This document shows positions 24,709-34,502 of a DNA stretch of 39,519 nt, one piece after another (position 1 is the first letter of the stretch; each line of letters begins with the position of its first letter). This stretch comes from Pirellulales bacterium. GTDB lineage: Bacteria; Planctomycetota; Planctomycetia; Pirellulales; JADZDJ01. The translations under genes were made by a program, and so were the position numbers. The notes beneath the pieces are model-generated. The model was given only the letters and a program-made list of their open reading frames with translations. It was not told the origin of the DNA and searched no databases. The stretch is from assembly GCA_020851115.1 (NCBI GenBank), contig JADZDJ010000048.1, forward strand, positions 1-39,519, given 5' to 3'.

Positions 24709-25737
24709 ATGTCGCCAACTTTAGCGACGTCGCTCGAACAGCGGCTTAGCGAAAACGACGTCCAGGCCATCGACCAATTGCGAGAGGCTTATGCCCGGTT
24801 GCGAGAGGAGCTTGCGCGAGTCATCGTCGGGCAAAATCGCGTCGTCGAGCAGCTATCGATTTGCCTCTTTGGCCGCGGCCATGCCCTGCTCATGGGTGTG
24901 CCGGGATTGGCAAAGACGCTTCTGGTGAGCAAAGTCGCTGAAACGATGTCGCTCAAGTTCAGCCGCATCCAGTTCACCCCCGATCTGATGCCAATGGACA
25001 TCACCGGTACCGACATCTTACAAGATGGCGCTAGTGGCCGGCGAGAATTTCAATTTGTCCACGGCCCAGTGTTCGCCAATGTTGTACTGGCCGACGAAAT
25101 CAATCGTGCTCCGCCCAAGACACAGGCGGCCATGCTCGAGGCGATGCAAGAATCGAAAGTCACCGCCGCGGGGCGGTCATTCCGCTTGAACCCGCCGTTC
25201 ATGGTTCTGGCGACGCAAAACCCGGTGGAACAAGAAGGAACCTATCCGCTCCCCGAAGCACAGCTCGACCGCTTTATGTTCTTGATCGAACTGGATTATC
25301 CCAACGAAGCCGAGGAGATTCAAATCGCTCGAACGACAACCGGCGATGCTCTACCTGAACTCGATCAATTGATGAACGCTGACGAGATCATCGCGCACCA
25401 AGATTTGGTCCGACGCGTTCCGGTTCCCGACCATATCTATACCTATGCGGCCAAGCTGGTGCGTCGAACCCGTCCCGGCGGCGGCGATGCGCCAAGCTGG
25501 ATTAAACCGCTCATCTCGTGGGGCGCTGGCCCGCGCGCGGTGCAGAACCTCATTTTGGGTGCAAAGGCCCGCGCTGCGCTGCTGGGAAGTTACATGGTGC
25601 GGCTGGAAGACGTGCAAGAAGTAGCCGCTCCGGTGCTGACGCATCGGCTGGTCACGACCTTTGCAGCGCAGGCAGAAGGAATTAGCGCGAAGGACATCGT
25701 ACGACGATTGGTCGAAGAGTCGAACGATGCGGAGTAG
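24709..25737 (+). CDS. MoxR-family AAA+ ATPase
   Basis: A 342-residue AAA+ ATPase of the MoxR group, a chaperone-like family that matures or remodels partner vWA proteins. Walker A GVPGLAKT (63-70), Walker B VVLADEINRAPPKTQAAMLE (125-144), sensor 1 ATQNPVEQEGTYPLPEAQLD (168-187) and the C-terminal lid domain are all present. The first gene of a plus-strand array with DUF58 and vWA membrane proteins, its usual partners. The ATG at 24709 has GAAGGGA about 9 bases upstream; the frame is open 28 codons earlier but those residues are not family-like. Confidence 0.95.
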   Translation: MSPTLATSLEQRLSENDVQAIDQLREAYARLREELARVIVGQNRVVEQLSICLFGRGHALLMGVPGLAKTLLVSKVAETMSLKFSRIQFTPDLMPMDITGTDILQDGASGRREFQFVHGPVFANVVLADEINRAPPKTQAAMLEAMQESKVTAAGRSFRLNPPFMVLATQNPVEQEGTYPLPEAQLDRFMFLIELDYPNEAEEIQIARTTTGDALPELDQLMNADEIIAHQDLVRRVPVPDHIYTYAAKLVRRTRPGGGDAPSWIKPLISWGAGPRAVQNLILGAKARAALLGSYMVRLEDVQEVAAPVLTHRLVTTFAAQAEGISAKDIVRRLVEESNDAE

Positions 25738-25836
25738 GCGGTAGGTAGGAGGAGGTCGGCAGTACTCATGCTGTCGCTCCGCTTCGCCGCCAAACTACTG
25801 CAACTGCAAACAGCATTCTACATCCTTCATCCCTTC

Positions 25837-26745
25837 ATGTTCCCCGAACGTCGATCCCGCAGTTTTATCGAACCGCAGGTGCTCTCGCGTCTGGCGGCGG
25901 TTCCACTGTTTGCCCGTCGGCCAATGCTGGGGAACGTTTCGGGGCGTCATGCCAGCCCGCACCGTGGGGCGAGCGTTGAATTTGCCGAGTATCGCAAATA
26001 CGTGCCGGGCGACGATTTGCGGCGACTCGATTGGCGGGCGTATGGACGATCTGATCGTTACTACGTGAAAGAATTCGAAGCCGATACGAATTTGCGGTGC
26101 TGCCTAGTGCTCGATACGAGCGGGTCGATGGATTTTGCTTCGGAGGGGATGAGTAAGATCGAGTACGCCCGTCGCATCGCCGGCGCACTCGGCTATTTAG
26201 CGGTCCAGCAGGGGGATGCCGTCGGATTGTCGTGCGTGGCCAACGGGCTCGTGCAGAGCATCCCTCCGCGGCGCAGTCCGGCACATCTCGGAGTCGTCCT
26301 CGATCTCCTGGAGCAAATCCAGCCGAAAGGCAAGACTCAGCTCGTTCCCATTTTGCACGAACTCGCCGAAACCATTCGCCAGCGTGCGTTGATCGTGATC
26401 ATTTCCGATTTCTTTGTCGAGCCTGAGCCGCTGCGAACTTGCTTCGAGCACTTGCGGTTTCGCAAACACGACATTGCCGCGTTTCATCTGCTCGATCCGC
26501 TGGAACTGGGTTTTACGTTCCGGCGGCCGATGCGGTTTATCGACATGGAAGGCGGTCCAACGATTTTCGCGGAGCCGAATGACATCGCCGAGCGTTATCA
26601 TCAAGCCTTACAGCGGTACTTGATTGACGTGAAATGTATCACCTCAGAATCGGCAATTGACTACCATCGCATTACGACCACCACGCCCTACGAGCAGGCG
26701 CTCATGCGGTTCCTTGTCGGCAGGACGCGCGGAGGAGGGCGATGA
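25837..26745 (+). CDS. DUF58 protein with vWA-type metal site
   Basis: A 302-residue DUF58 protein. RASVEFAEYRKYVPGDDLRRLDW-type residues (from about 44) are the DUF58 signature (E-F-x-x-Y-x-x-G-D-D-x-R-x-I-D-W), followed by a MIDAS metal site D93-T-S95-G-S97. It is a usual partner of the MoxR ATPase encoded 99 bases upstream. Two starts compete: the ATG at 25837, which matches the family N-terminus but has no ribosome-binding site, and an ATG at 25768 with AGGAGGAGGT upstream, which adds a hydrophobic leader. The bases before 25837 (ATCCTTCATCCCTTC) look like a spacer repeat, so the inner start was preferred. Confidence 0.9.
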   Translation: MFPERRSRSFIEPQVLSRLAAVPLFARRPMLGNVSGRHASPHRGASVEFAEYRKYVPGDDLRRLDWRAYGRSDRYYVKEFEADTNLRCCLVLDTSGSMDFASEGMSKIEYARRIAGALGYLAVQQGDAVGLSCVANGLVQSIPPRRSPAHLGVVLDLLEQIQPKGKTQLVPILHELAETIRQRALIVIISDFFVEPEPLRTCFEHLRFRKHDIAAFHLLDPLELGFTFRRPMRFIDMEGGPTIFAEPNDIAERYHQALQRYLIDVKCITSESAIDYHRITTTTPYEQALMRFLVGRTRGGGR

Positions 26746-26846
26746 AGGTGCAGCATTCAGATTGGAAAAACAGAAGCGAGCGAGTGGTCGCGCGGCTTCA
26801 ACTCTGGCGGTTTCCACGGTTCTCGTTGCCATGCTTTCCCGAACTC

Positions 26847-26863
26847 CTGAACCCTGAACCCTC
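26847..26863 (+). repeat. CTGAACC tandem spacer repeat before a start codon
   Basis: CTGAACCCTGAACCCTC directly touches the ATG of the BatA-like gene at 26864, leaving no ribosome-binding site. Related sequences lie at 7287-7300 (reverse orientation), 35514-35527 and 36484-36506, in spacers or at gene starts. Confidence 0.5.
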
Positions 26864-28858
26864 ATGAGCTTCCTCCAACCACTCCTGCTGGTCGCGCTGC
26901 CGCTGGTGTCGCTGCCGATCATCATTCACTTGATCAACCAGCGACGGTATCAAACGATTCGCTGGGGGGCGATGATGTTTCTGCTGGCGGCCAATCGCAT
27001 GTCGCGCGGATATGCGCGGATTCGGCAGTGGCTGATCTTGCTGATTCGTACGCTGGCCGTCGCGGGATTGATTTTTGCCGTCAGTCGTCCGTTGGCGAGT
27101 GGTTGGCTCGGTTTCGCTGCTGGAGGAAAGCCCGATACGACCATCCTGATCGTCGATCGCTCTCCCAGCATGCAACAATTGCTCGGTGGTTCGGCGGCAA
27201 GCAAGCTGCAAACTGGGTTGCAGCAGCTTGTCGAGACAGTTTCGATCATTGGCTCGGATCACTGGGTATTGATCGACAGCGCGACGGGCGCGCCGATTGA
27301 AGTCGAATCGCCACAGGCGGTCTTGAAGTTGCCCAGCGTGTCGGCCGTCGCGGCTTCGTCTGATGTACCGGCGCTACTACAAGCGGCCTACGATTACATT
27401 CAGCGCAATAAATCAGGTCGCACCGATATCTGGATCTGCTCCGATTTGCGAGCCAACGATTGGAATGCGGAAGGAGGACGCTGGCAGTCGCTGCGCGACG
27501 CCTTCAGGGAAATACAGCCAGGCGTGCGATTCACGCTGCACGACTATTCGCAGCCTTCGCCGGGAAACCTTTCGATTCGCGTTACCGATGTGCGTCGACA
27601 ATCGAGCAGCACCGGCGCCGAACTGCTTATATCCCTGAGAATCGTCCGCGAAGGTGGCGGTACGGACAAGATCACACTGCCCTTGCATTTTGAAATCGAC
27701 CAGGCGCGATCTGAGACCGAAATTGAGCTGACTGGCGACGCGTTTGAACTCAAAGACCATCCGATTCCGCTCGCCAAAGATCAACAGCGCGGCTGGGGGC
27801 GTGTGTCGATTCCCGCCGATGCCAATCCCGCCGATAACGAGTTTTACTTTCTATACGACAAGCCTCAGCCGCGGCGCACCGTCATTGTGGCCGACGATCC
27901 GCAAGCAGTTCGGCCGCTGCAATTGGCGGCCGCCGTGTCGCCGCATCCGTCGATTGAATGTGCAACTGAAATGCTTTCCAGGGACCAGCTTGCTTCGGTC
28001 GAGTGGGATCGTACGGCGTTGCTGCTTTGGCAAACGGCGTTGCCCAGCGGCGCGGAAGCAAAACTCGTCGAACAATATATCGCTCGCGGCGGTCAAGTGA
28101 TCTTCTTCCCACCGCAATCTACCACGCAGGTCGAGTTTCAGGGGGTTCAATGGAAGCCCTGGACGGCGGATGAACGCGATTTGCAAATCGATCATTGGCG
28201 CGGCGACCAGGGATTGCTCGCTCGCACGCAAAGCGGCGCGGCATTGCCGGTGGGCGAACTGGCCGTTCATCGGCATTGTGGCATGGCAGGCGAGGTTACG
28301 AATCTTGCCTCACTCGCCGGCGGCGCGCCACTGTTGGCGCGAGTCCATACCGCCCGCGGCGGCGTTTATTTTTGCGCGACGACCGTCGACTCGAAAGATT
28401 CAACGCTGGCTTCCAACGGCGTTGTGCTTTACGCCGCGATTCAACGCGCGTTGGACGCCGGTGCCGCGGTGCTTGGTAATCTGCGGCAATTGGTTGCGGG
28501 CGCTCCTCCGCCAGACGTTCCAGGCGCATGGACGCAGATTGCCGGCGGCGATGCTGCGATCTCGACGGAGTACTCGTATCAACCGGGCATTTACTCGGCA
28601 GGCGACCGGATGCTGGCGGTCAATCGGCCTGTCAGCGAAGATGGTGCTGCGATCGTGCCTGAAGTGCGCTGCGACCAATTGTTCAACGGCCTTCCGTTGA
28701 CACGGATCAAAGGCGAAGCGGGGAGCACGCATTCGCTGATGCAGGAAATCTGGCGACTCTTCCTGACGACAATGATGGTGGCGCTGGTGGTCGAAGCCGG
28801 ATTGTGTTTGCCCAAGCGTTCGCGCCAGCCTGTAGCAGGACCAGGAGGGCTAATTTGA
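26864..28858 (+). CDS. BatA-like membrane protein with vWA domain
   Basis: A 664-residue membrane protein. The first 80 residues are the BatA N-terminal module with two helices (about 5-23 and 56-75) and the LPIIIHLINQRRYQTIRWGA block. A vWA domain follows with a MIDAS-like D98-R-S100-P-S102. The middle holds beta-rich segments and a class I glutamine-amidotransferase-like segment (around 345-420, AVRPLQLAAAVSPHP ... YIARGGQVIFFPPQ), without a clear catalytic triad. A C-terminal helix (about 635-653) ends the protein. It should sit in the cytoplasmic membrane with the MoxR/DUF58 pair. The start lacks a ribosome-binding site and is preceded by a CTGAACC repeat. Confidence 0.85.
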   Translation: MSFLQPLLLVALPLVSLPIIIHLINQRRYQTIRWGAMMFLLAANRMSRGYARIRQWLILLIRTLAVAGLIFAVSRPLASGWLGFAAGGKPDTTILIVDRSPSMQQLLGGSAASKLQTGLQQLVETVSIIGSDHWVLIDSATGAPIEVESPQAVLKLPSVSAVAASSDVPALLQAAYDYIQRNKSGRTDIWICSDLRANDWNAEGGRWQSLRDAFREIQPGVRFTLHDYSQPSPGNLSIRVTDVRRQSSSTGAELLISLRIVREGGGTDKITLPLHFEIDQARSETEIELTGDAFELKDHPIPLAKDQQRGWGRVSIPADANPADNEFYFLYDKPQPRRTVIVADDPQAVRPLQLAAAVSPHPSIECATEMLSRDQLASVEWDRTALLLWQTALPSGAEAKLVEQYIARGGQVIFFPPQSTTQVEFQGVQWKPWTADERDLQIDHWRGDQGLLARTQSGAALPVGELAVHRHCGMAGEVTNLASLAGGAPLLARVHTARGGVYFCATTVDSKDSTLASNGVVLYAAIQRALDAGAAVLGNLRQLVAGAPPPDVPGAWTQIAGGDAAISTEYSYQPGIYSAGDRMLAVNRPVSEDGAAIVPEVRCDQLFNGLPLTRIKGEAGSTHSLMQEIWRLFLTTMMVALVVEAGLCLPKRSRQPVAGPGGLI

Positions 28859-31050
28859 GCGCGCAACATTCCATCACGTTTTCCACGTCCCCGTGGATTG
28901 TTGTCATTTCGATTGCGATTGTCGCAGTGGCGGCCGGCTTTGGCTACACGGCATGGAAACGTAGTGGATTTCTGAGGTCGATCGGACGGCTCGAACTCCT
29001 GCGGATCACGATCGTTGCGCTCGCGGCGGTCGTACTCAATCAGCCCGAATGGATCGAAGAATATCGGCCCAGCGAACGACCATCGATCGCCGTGCTCATC
29101 GATCGATCGCCGAGCATGGAAACCCAAGATGTCGCGCCGCCAACCGGTGCTGGCGTGGCAGTGACGAGAAACGAAGCCGCAGCACCATTGGCTTCGCAGC
29201 AGGCGTGGCATGCGCTCAGCGAGAACATGAACGTCGTCATCACTCCCATCGCTGCCGGCGACGACTCCAACGGCACCAATCTGTACGAACCGCTTGCCGA
29301 AGCGCCCGACAAGGTCGCCAATCTGGTCGGTGTCGTCTTGGTTTCGGATGGCGACTGGACGTCCGGACCGCCTCCAGTGCAGGCGGCGACGCGATTGCGA
29401 TTGAAAAACATTCCTGTGTTCACCGTGCCCGTGGGGAGTCCGACGCGACTTCCCGACATCGAACTGCTCAGCGTCGATGCGCCGACTTTTGGCATTGTCA
29501 ATAAGGCGGTGCGCGTTCCGTTTACGATCGAAAGCTCGCTGCCGCGCGATTACACCGCCACGGTCACGCTTCAATCGTCCGACGGCGAAGCCATCGAGCG
29601 CGAAGTGCGCATCGCCGCCATGGGTCGCACTAGCGACGCGGTCCATTGGAAGCCCAAGACGATTGGCAAGTTTACGTTGACGCTGACCGTGCCCCGCAAT
29701 AGCGAAGAGCTGCTGCCCGAAAACAATCAGCGTTCCGCGCCTATCGAAATTCGCGAAGAGCGTTTGCGCGTGTTGGTGGTCGATTCGCTGCCGCGGTGGG
29801 AATATCGCTATCTACGGAACGCCCTATCGCGCGATCCGGGCGTCGATGTCTCCTGCCTATTGTTTCATCCGGGTCTGAACAAAGTTGGCGGCGGCAACAA
29901 GGACTACATCAAAGAGTTCCCCAACGGCTTGGATGAGTTGTCGAAGTTTGATGTGGTGTTTCTAGGCGACGTCGGGCTGGACGACGGCCAACTGACGGCC
30001 GAGCAATGCCACTGGCTGAAAGGTTTGGTCGAATTCCAAGCCAGCGGATTGGTGTTGATGCCCGGCTTGCAGGGGCGGCAAAATTCGCTGCTGACCACCG
30101 AGTTGAAGGACATCTACCCGGTCGTCCTCGACGAAGCGCAACCCGGCGGCTGGGGTTCTCGATTGCCGGGGCATTTCGAGCTGACGGAACTGGGCCGCCG
30201 TAGTTTGCTCACTAAGTTGGCCGACGTGCAAGACGAGAATTCCGAAGTTTGGGAATCGTTGCCGGGCTTTCAATGGTATGCGCCAGTCGTGCGAGCGAAA
30301 GCGGGCGCCGAAGTGCTGTGCGTTCATAAAGACGCCGCGAACGAATTCGGCCGACTGCCGTTGCTGGTCACGCAAACCTATGGCGCCGGCAAAGTTCTGT
30401 TCATGGGAACCGACGGCGCTTGGCGATGGCGTAAGGGTGTCGAAGACAAGTACCATTATCGTTTTTGGGGCCAAGTCGTCCGTTGGATGGCGTACCAGCG
30501 TCACATGGCGCCCGGCGAAACGATGCGGTTCTATTATTCACCTGAGCAGCCGCAATTGCACCAAACCGTGATGTTCAATGCCAACGTCATGGAGCGAACC
30601 GGCGAGCCGCTCGCCAAGGGAGACGTAATCGCCCGCATTGTTGCGCCATCGGGAAAGGCCGATACCGTTCGAATGACGGCACTGGGAGAAGAATGGGGTG
30701 CCTACAGTGGCCGCTTTACGGCCGACGAGCCTGGAACCCACCAAGTGACCCTTTCTTGCAAACAGACCGCCGCCACGATCGAAACGACGATGTTTGTCCA
30801 TGGCGCGGCCACCGAGCCAGTCGGCAAGCCGGCTCGTCCGGAAGTGCTCGAAGAAATCGCCAAAGTCACACGCGGCCAAGTCGTTGCCAAGCAAAACGTC
30901 TCGGAGATTGTGCGCTGGATTGCGCAGCTTCCGCCGCCTGCGCCATTGGTCCACCGTTTGCAATTGTGGAGCCATCCCCTGGTGATTGCGGTGTTTGTTA
31001 CATTGCTGGGGGCGTTTTGGATAGCCAGAAAGGTTGCGGGGCTGATATGA
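28855..31050 (+). CDS. Membrane vWA protein, partner of the MoxR array
   Basis: A 731-residue membrane protein with two N-terminal helices (about 14-32 and 48-62), a vWA-like part with D83-R-S85-P-S87, an Ig-like beta region (about 195-290), a glutamine-amidotransferase-like segment starting RVLVVDSLPRWEYRYLRNAL (about 303) and a C-terminal helix (LVIAVFVTLLGAFWIARKV). It is a paralogue in layout of the preceding gene. The TTG at 28855 was chosen because AGGAGG lies 7 bases before it and the upstream TGA (28856-28858) overlaps it (TTGA), a coupling pattern; no ATG start fits as well. Confidence 0.8.
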   Translation: MSAQHSITFSTSPWIVVISIAIVAVAAGFGYTAWKRSGFLRSIGRLELLRITIVALAAVVLNQPEWIEEYRPSERPSIAVLIDRSPSMETQDVAPPTGAGVAVTRNEAAAPLASQQAWHALSENMNVVITPIAAGDDSNGTNLYEPLAEAPDKVANLVGVVLVSDGDWTSGPPPVQAATRLRLKNIPVFTVPVGSPTRLPDIELLSVDAPTFGIVNKAVRVPFTIESSLPRDYTATVTLQSSDGEAIEREVRIAAMGRTSDAVHWKPKTIGKFTLTLTVPRNSEELLPENNQRSAPIEIREERLRVLVVDSLPRWEYRYLRNALSRDPGVDVSCLLFHPGLNKVGGGNKDYIKEFPNGLDELSKFDVVFLGDVGLDDGQLTAEQCHWLKGLVEFQASGLVLMPGLQGRQNSLLTTELKDIYPVVLDEAQPGGWGSRLPGHFELTELGRRSLLTKLADVQDENSEVWESLPGFQWYAPVVRAKAGAEVLCVHKDAANEFGRLPLLVTQTYGAGKVLFMGTDGAWRWRKGVEDKYHYRFWGQVVRWMAYQRHMAPGETMRFYYSPEQPQLHQTVMFNANVMERTGEPLAKGDVIARIVAPSGKADTVRMTALGEEWGAYSGRFTADEPGTHQVTLSCKQTAATIETTMFVHGAATEPVGKPARPEVLEEIAKVTRGQVVAKQNVSEIVRWIAQLPPPAPLVHRLQLWSHPLVIAVFVTLLGAFWIARKVAGLI

Positions 31051-31055
31051 TGGAA

Positions 31056-31105
31056 GTCAGTGGTCGGTGGCGATTGTTGACCAACCACTGACGGCTGACA
31101 ACTGA
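31056..31105. repeat. CCACTGAC spacer repeat with inverted arms
   Basis: GTCAGTGG (31056-31063) and CCACTGAC (31085-31092) are perfect inverted arms, followed by two further copies of the GACAACTGAC-like unit. It fills the 73-base spacer between the vWA gene and the DUF4175-like gene. It can fold into a hairpin without a T-run, so it is not an intrinsic terminator. Confidence 0.5.
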
Positions 31106-31123
31106 CAAGACTGGAGTGTTCTC

Positions 31124-34100
31124 ATGAGTCGCGGCGTCATGCAGTTTCAGTTGGAAGTGCCGGAGTCGCTCGAGAGCCAGCTTTTCGACTTTCGCCGCCA
31201 GGTTTGGAAAATCAAAATGTTCGAGGCCGTCGGCATTGCGGTCTTCAGTGTGCTGGTGGCCTTTTTGGCGGTGTTCGCCCTCGACCGCCTGTGGAATACT
31301 CCCGCGATGGTCCGCGGCATGATCTTCGTCGCGTCGCTCGCCGGCTGTGGGGTCGCGCCGCTGTACATGCACCGCTGGGTATGGCGCCATCGTCATTTAG
31401 AACAACTTGCCCGTCTACTTAGCCGCAAGCTGCCTCGCATCGGCGATCAACTGCTTGGCGTCATCGAACTTGCCCACAATGAAGTGGAACAATCGCGTTC
31501 CCATGCGCTGTGCGAAGCAGCCATCGAGCAAGTCGCCGAAGATGCTCAGCATCGAAACTTTTGCGATGCCGCGCCCGATTCGCGCCATCGCTTCTGGGTT
31601 ACACTCGCGGCCGCGGCGTTTGGAGTCGCGCTGTGCTTGACCGTCGTGTTCCCCGCGGCAGCGCAAAATGCGTGGGCCCGCCTTCTGGCTCCTTGGACCA
31701 ATACGCCGCGATACACTTTCGCCGCGCTCGTGCCGCTACCGAACAAAATCTTCATTCCGCACGGCGAGCCGTTTACCGTCACTGCGAACTTGAAGGAAGG
31801 CTCTCCGTGGAAGCCTGCGTTCGGAACTGCCCGCATCGCCGAGCAATTGCCCATCGAAAGCGAACTCAACGAGAGCAGCTACCGCTTCAAGGTGCCGGCG
31901 CAAACAACTTCGGGCGAGCTTGAACTGAGCATCGGAGATGCCAATCAAGCGGTCCACATCGACCCGATCTATCGTCCCGAGCCAAATTCGGTCGTGGCGA
32001 CGATCCGGCTTCCTGAGTACTTGGGCCGGCCGGAACCGCAGCAATACGACGTGCGCGCGGGCTCCGCCAACCCGGTCAAGGGCAGTCGCGCGTCGTTCAT
32101 GCTCACCGCCAATCGACCTTTGTCGTCGGCCAAGATCGATGGCGCGGTGGCCAAGATCGACGGCGCGTCGTTTTCCACGACCGAAGCCGTGTTCGCCGAA
32201 CCGAAGCAGATTGAATTTCAGTGGGAGGACGAATTTTCGCTGTCGGGCAAAGCTCCATTTCAATTGACCGTAACTCCGGTGGACGACGAGGCGCCTTCGG
32301 TGGCCTGCGAAGATTTGCCGCGCAAGAAAGTGCTGCTCGACAGCGAGCAAATTGCGTTCAAAGTCAAAGCACACGACGATTTTGGCGTGAAAGTCGTCGG
32401 TATCCAGTGGCAGGGTATCGGCGACGAATTGACCGAACAGCCGGCCAAGGGAGAACGCGTTCTCGGTCCAGGTGGAAACGACAAAACCGCGCTCGAGTTG
32501 GCCGGCGCATTCAACGCCAAGTCGCTGGGGATCGAGCCGCAGCCGATCGAGCTGCGCATTTTTGTAGAAGATTTTTTCCCCGGACGCCAGCGGGTTTATT
32601 CCGCGCCGTGCTACTTCTACATCCTCAGCCCCGAACAGCACGCCATCTGGATCACCGAGCAAATGAGCAAGTGGCATCGCCAATCGCTCGAAGTGCGAGA
32701 CCGCGAAATGCAGCTTTATGAGACAAATAAAGAGCTGCGCGAACTGACGCCTAGCGAATTGGCCCAGCCCGACCATCGCAAACGAATCGAAAACCAATCG
32801 GCCGCCGAACGCGCCAACGGTCGCCGGCTGTCGACCCTGACTACTGCCGGCGAATCGCTGCTCAAGGAAGCCGCGCGAAACCCGGAAATCGGCGTCGGTC
32901 ATCTCGAAAAATGGGCCGAAATGCTGAAGATCCTCAAGGATATTTCCAACCACCGCATGCCCTCGGTTGCCGACTTGCTAAAAGACGCGGCCGAACAAGC
33001 GAAGACGGCGGCGGCGAAATCGCCGTCAACATCGCGTCCCACGGCCGGCAAACTGCGCGATCTCGGCAAGGGTGGCGGCCGTCCCACCGAAACCAAAGAC
33101 GACGGCTTGAAAAAACCCTCCATCCCGGCCGTTGTCGATATCGAAACGAACCAGCAGCCACCCGATCAATCCAAAGGTAACGAAGAAACGCAAAAGAAAA
33201 ATGCGTCGAATCCGCGGTTGACGCTGCCGCAAACCAACACCTTCGGCGGCAAACCCTCCGATCAGCCACCGCCGCCACCGCCGGATGATAAAATCGAACA
33301 GGCTGTCAAAGAACAAAAAGACCTGCTTGTCGAGTTCGAGAAAGTCGCCGATGAATTGAACAACGTGCTGGCGAACCTCGAAGGGAGCACGCTAATGAAG
33401 CGGCTGAAAGCCGCCTCGCGCGTGCAATACAAAGTCGCCGGCCGCATTGGCGATCAGATCGAGCCGGCCTTTGGCGTCGATGCATCCCGCGCTCCGACTG
33501 CTCCCAAGGAAGTGTTCGCCAAGCTCGGTGAGGAAGAGCTGAAATCGTCGGGTGACATTTCGTATATCATGGACGACATGCAAGCCTATTTCGAGCGACG
33601 CCATTTGGTCCCATTCAAGTCGGTCCTCGAAGAGATGCGCGCGCTCGACGTACTTGGCAGCTTGAGGCGGCTGGCCGACGATATCCCCAAGGAACAAGGA
33701 GTTTCGATCGCCCAGGCGGAATTCTGGTCCGACACACTCGACCGCTGGGCGGAAGATCTCGTCGATCCGGCTTGCAAGGGAAGCTGCCCCGGTAGCAAGT
33801 CGAAAGGCAGCTTGCCGCCGTCGATCGTACTCGAAGTGTTGCAAATTCTCGAAGCCGAAGTGAACCTCCGCGAAGAAACTCGCATCGCCGAGCAAGCCAA
33901 GGCAGCACAAGAGGCCGCGGCGCACGAAAAAGAGGGTCGGCGGCTTTCCAAGTCGCAAACCGGCATCGAAGACCGGGTGACGAAAGTCATCGAGCGAATC
34001 GGAGAACTTCCCGATGCCGAAGCCGATTTCGGCAAGGAAATCCAGCTTCTCTCGATGGTCGAGTCGGTGATGCACGAAGCCGCCGAAATCCTCGGCCAGC

Positions 34101-34402
34101 CTGAAACCGGCCAGCCCGCCATCGCCGCCGAAACCGAAGCGATCGAGCTATTACTCCGATCGAAGCGCATCCGCCCCGGCGGCGGTGGCGGCGGCTCAAC
34201 GCCCGGCGGTGGCGGCGGCGGAAACACCGACGATGCGGCGATTGCTCTTATCGGCGCAGGGAACAACGACAAAGAAGTCCGCGAGGACCACGGCGTCAGC
34301 CAGGCCACGGGAATTTCGGGGCCGAAGTTGCCCGAAGAATTCCGCGCTGGGCTAAACGAATACTTTAACCAGTTAGAAACGAAGCCCTTCTTGAACCGAT
34401 AA
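31124..34402 (+). CDS. Very large DUF4175-like membrane protein
   Basis: A 1092-residue protein. Three N-terminal membrane helices (about 33-54, 65-85 and 162-185) are followed by a large outside part: Ig-like beta domains (about 195-500), a helical region rich in Glu, Arg and Lys (about 510-640), a low-complexity linker with PPPPPP (around 715-725), coiled coils (about 730-1010) and a Gly-rich end (RPGGGGGGSTPGGGGGGNTDD near 1018-1038). It resembles DUF4175-type proteins placed after MoxR, DUF58 and vWA genes. The role is unknown; a periplasmic partner of the vWA proteins is likely. The ATG at 31124 has GGAG about 8 bases upstream. Confidence 0.75.
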   Translation: MSRGVMQFQLEVPESLESQLFDFRRQVWKIKMFEAVGIAVFSVLVAFLAVFALDRLWNTPAMVRGMIFVASLAGCGVAPLYMHRWVWRHRHLEQLARLLSRKLPRIGDQLLGVIELAHNEVEQSRSHALCEAAIEQVAEDAQHRNFCDAAPDSRHRFWVTLAAAAFGVALCLTVVFPAAAQNAWARLLAPWTNTPRYTFAALVPLPNKIFIPHGEPFTVTANLKEGSPWKPAFGTARIAEQLPIESELNESSYRFKVPAQTTSGELELSIGDANQAVHIDPIYRPEPNSVVATIRLPEYLGRPEPQQYDVRAGSANPVKGSRASFMLTANRPLSSAKIDGAVAKIDGASFSTTEAVFAEPKQIEFQWEDEFSLSGKAPFQLTVTPVDDEAPSVACEDLPRKKVLLDSEQIAFKVKAHDDFGVKVVGIQWQGIGDELTEQPAKGERVLGPGGNDKTALELAGAFNAKSLGIEPQPIELRIFVEDFFPGRQRVYSAPCYFYILSPEQHAIWITEQMSKWHRQSLEVRDREMQLYETNKELRELTPSELAQPDHRKRIENQSAAERANGRRLSTLTTAGESLLKEAARNPEIGVGHLEKWAEMLKILKDISNHRMPSVADLLKDAAEQAKTAAAKSPSTSRPTAGKLRDLGKGGGRPTETKDDGLKKPSIPAVVDIETNQQPPDQSKGNEETQKKNASNPRLTLPQTNTFGGKPSDQPPPPPPDDKIEQAVKEQKDLLVEFEKVADELNNVLANLEGSTLMKRLKAASRVQYKVAGRIGDQIEPAFGVDASRAPTAPKEVFAKLGEEELKSSGDISYIMDDMQAYFERRHLVPFKSVLEEMRALDVLGSLRRLADDIPKEQGVSIAQAEFWSDTLDRWAEDLVDPACKGSCPGSKSKGSLPPSIVLEVLQILEAEVNLREETRIAEQAKAAQEAAAHEKEGRRLSKSQTGIEDRVTKVIERIGELPDAEADFGKEIQLLSMVESVMHEAAEILGQPETGQPAIAAETEAIELLLRSKRIRPGGGGGGSTPGGGGGGNTDDAAIALIGAGNNDKEVREDHGVSQATGISGPKLPEEFRAGLNEYFNQLETKPFLNR

Positions 34403-34502
34403 TCTACACGGATGCGCGACGGTGGATTTGAATTGGAGGCACTCCATTTCGCGAACCACAGCGATCATTGGAGGTTAAGTTTCGAGGGAGGAATACTGCT
34501 AT

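Noticed and set aside
24408..24770. 120-codon minus-strand frame in the spacer before MoxR
   Set aside because: It overlaps the MoxR start on the other strand, has no ribosome-binding site and no recognisable family.
28591..29646. 351-codon minus-strand frame across the two vWA genes
   Set aside because: Shadow frame; both plus-strand genes covering it have clear domains.
31736..32953. 405-codon minus-strand frame inside the DUF4175-like gene
   Set aside because: It is a shadow of the long plus-strand gene caused by codon bias; its product has no family resemblance.
34181..34236. GGCGGTGGCGGCGG-type repeats
   Set aside because: They simply encode the glycine-rich end of the DUF4175-like protein and are not a separate element.
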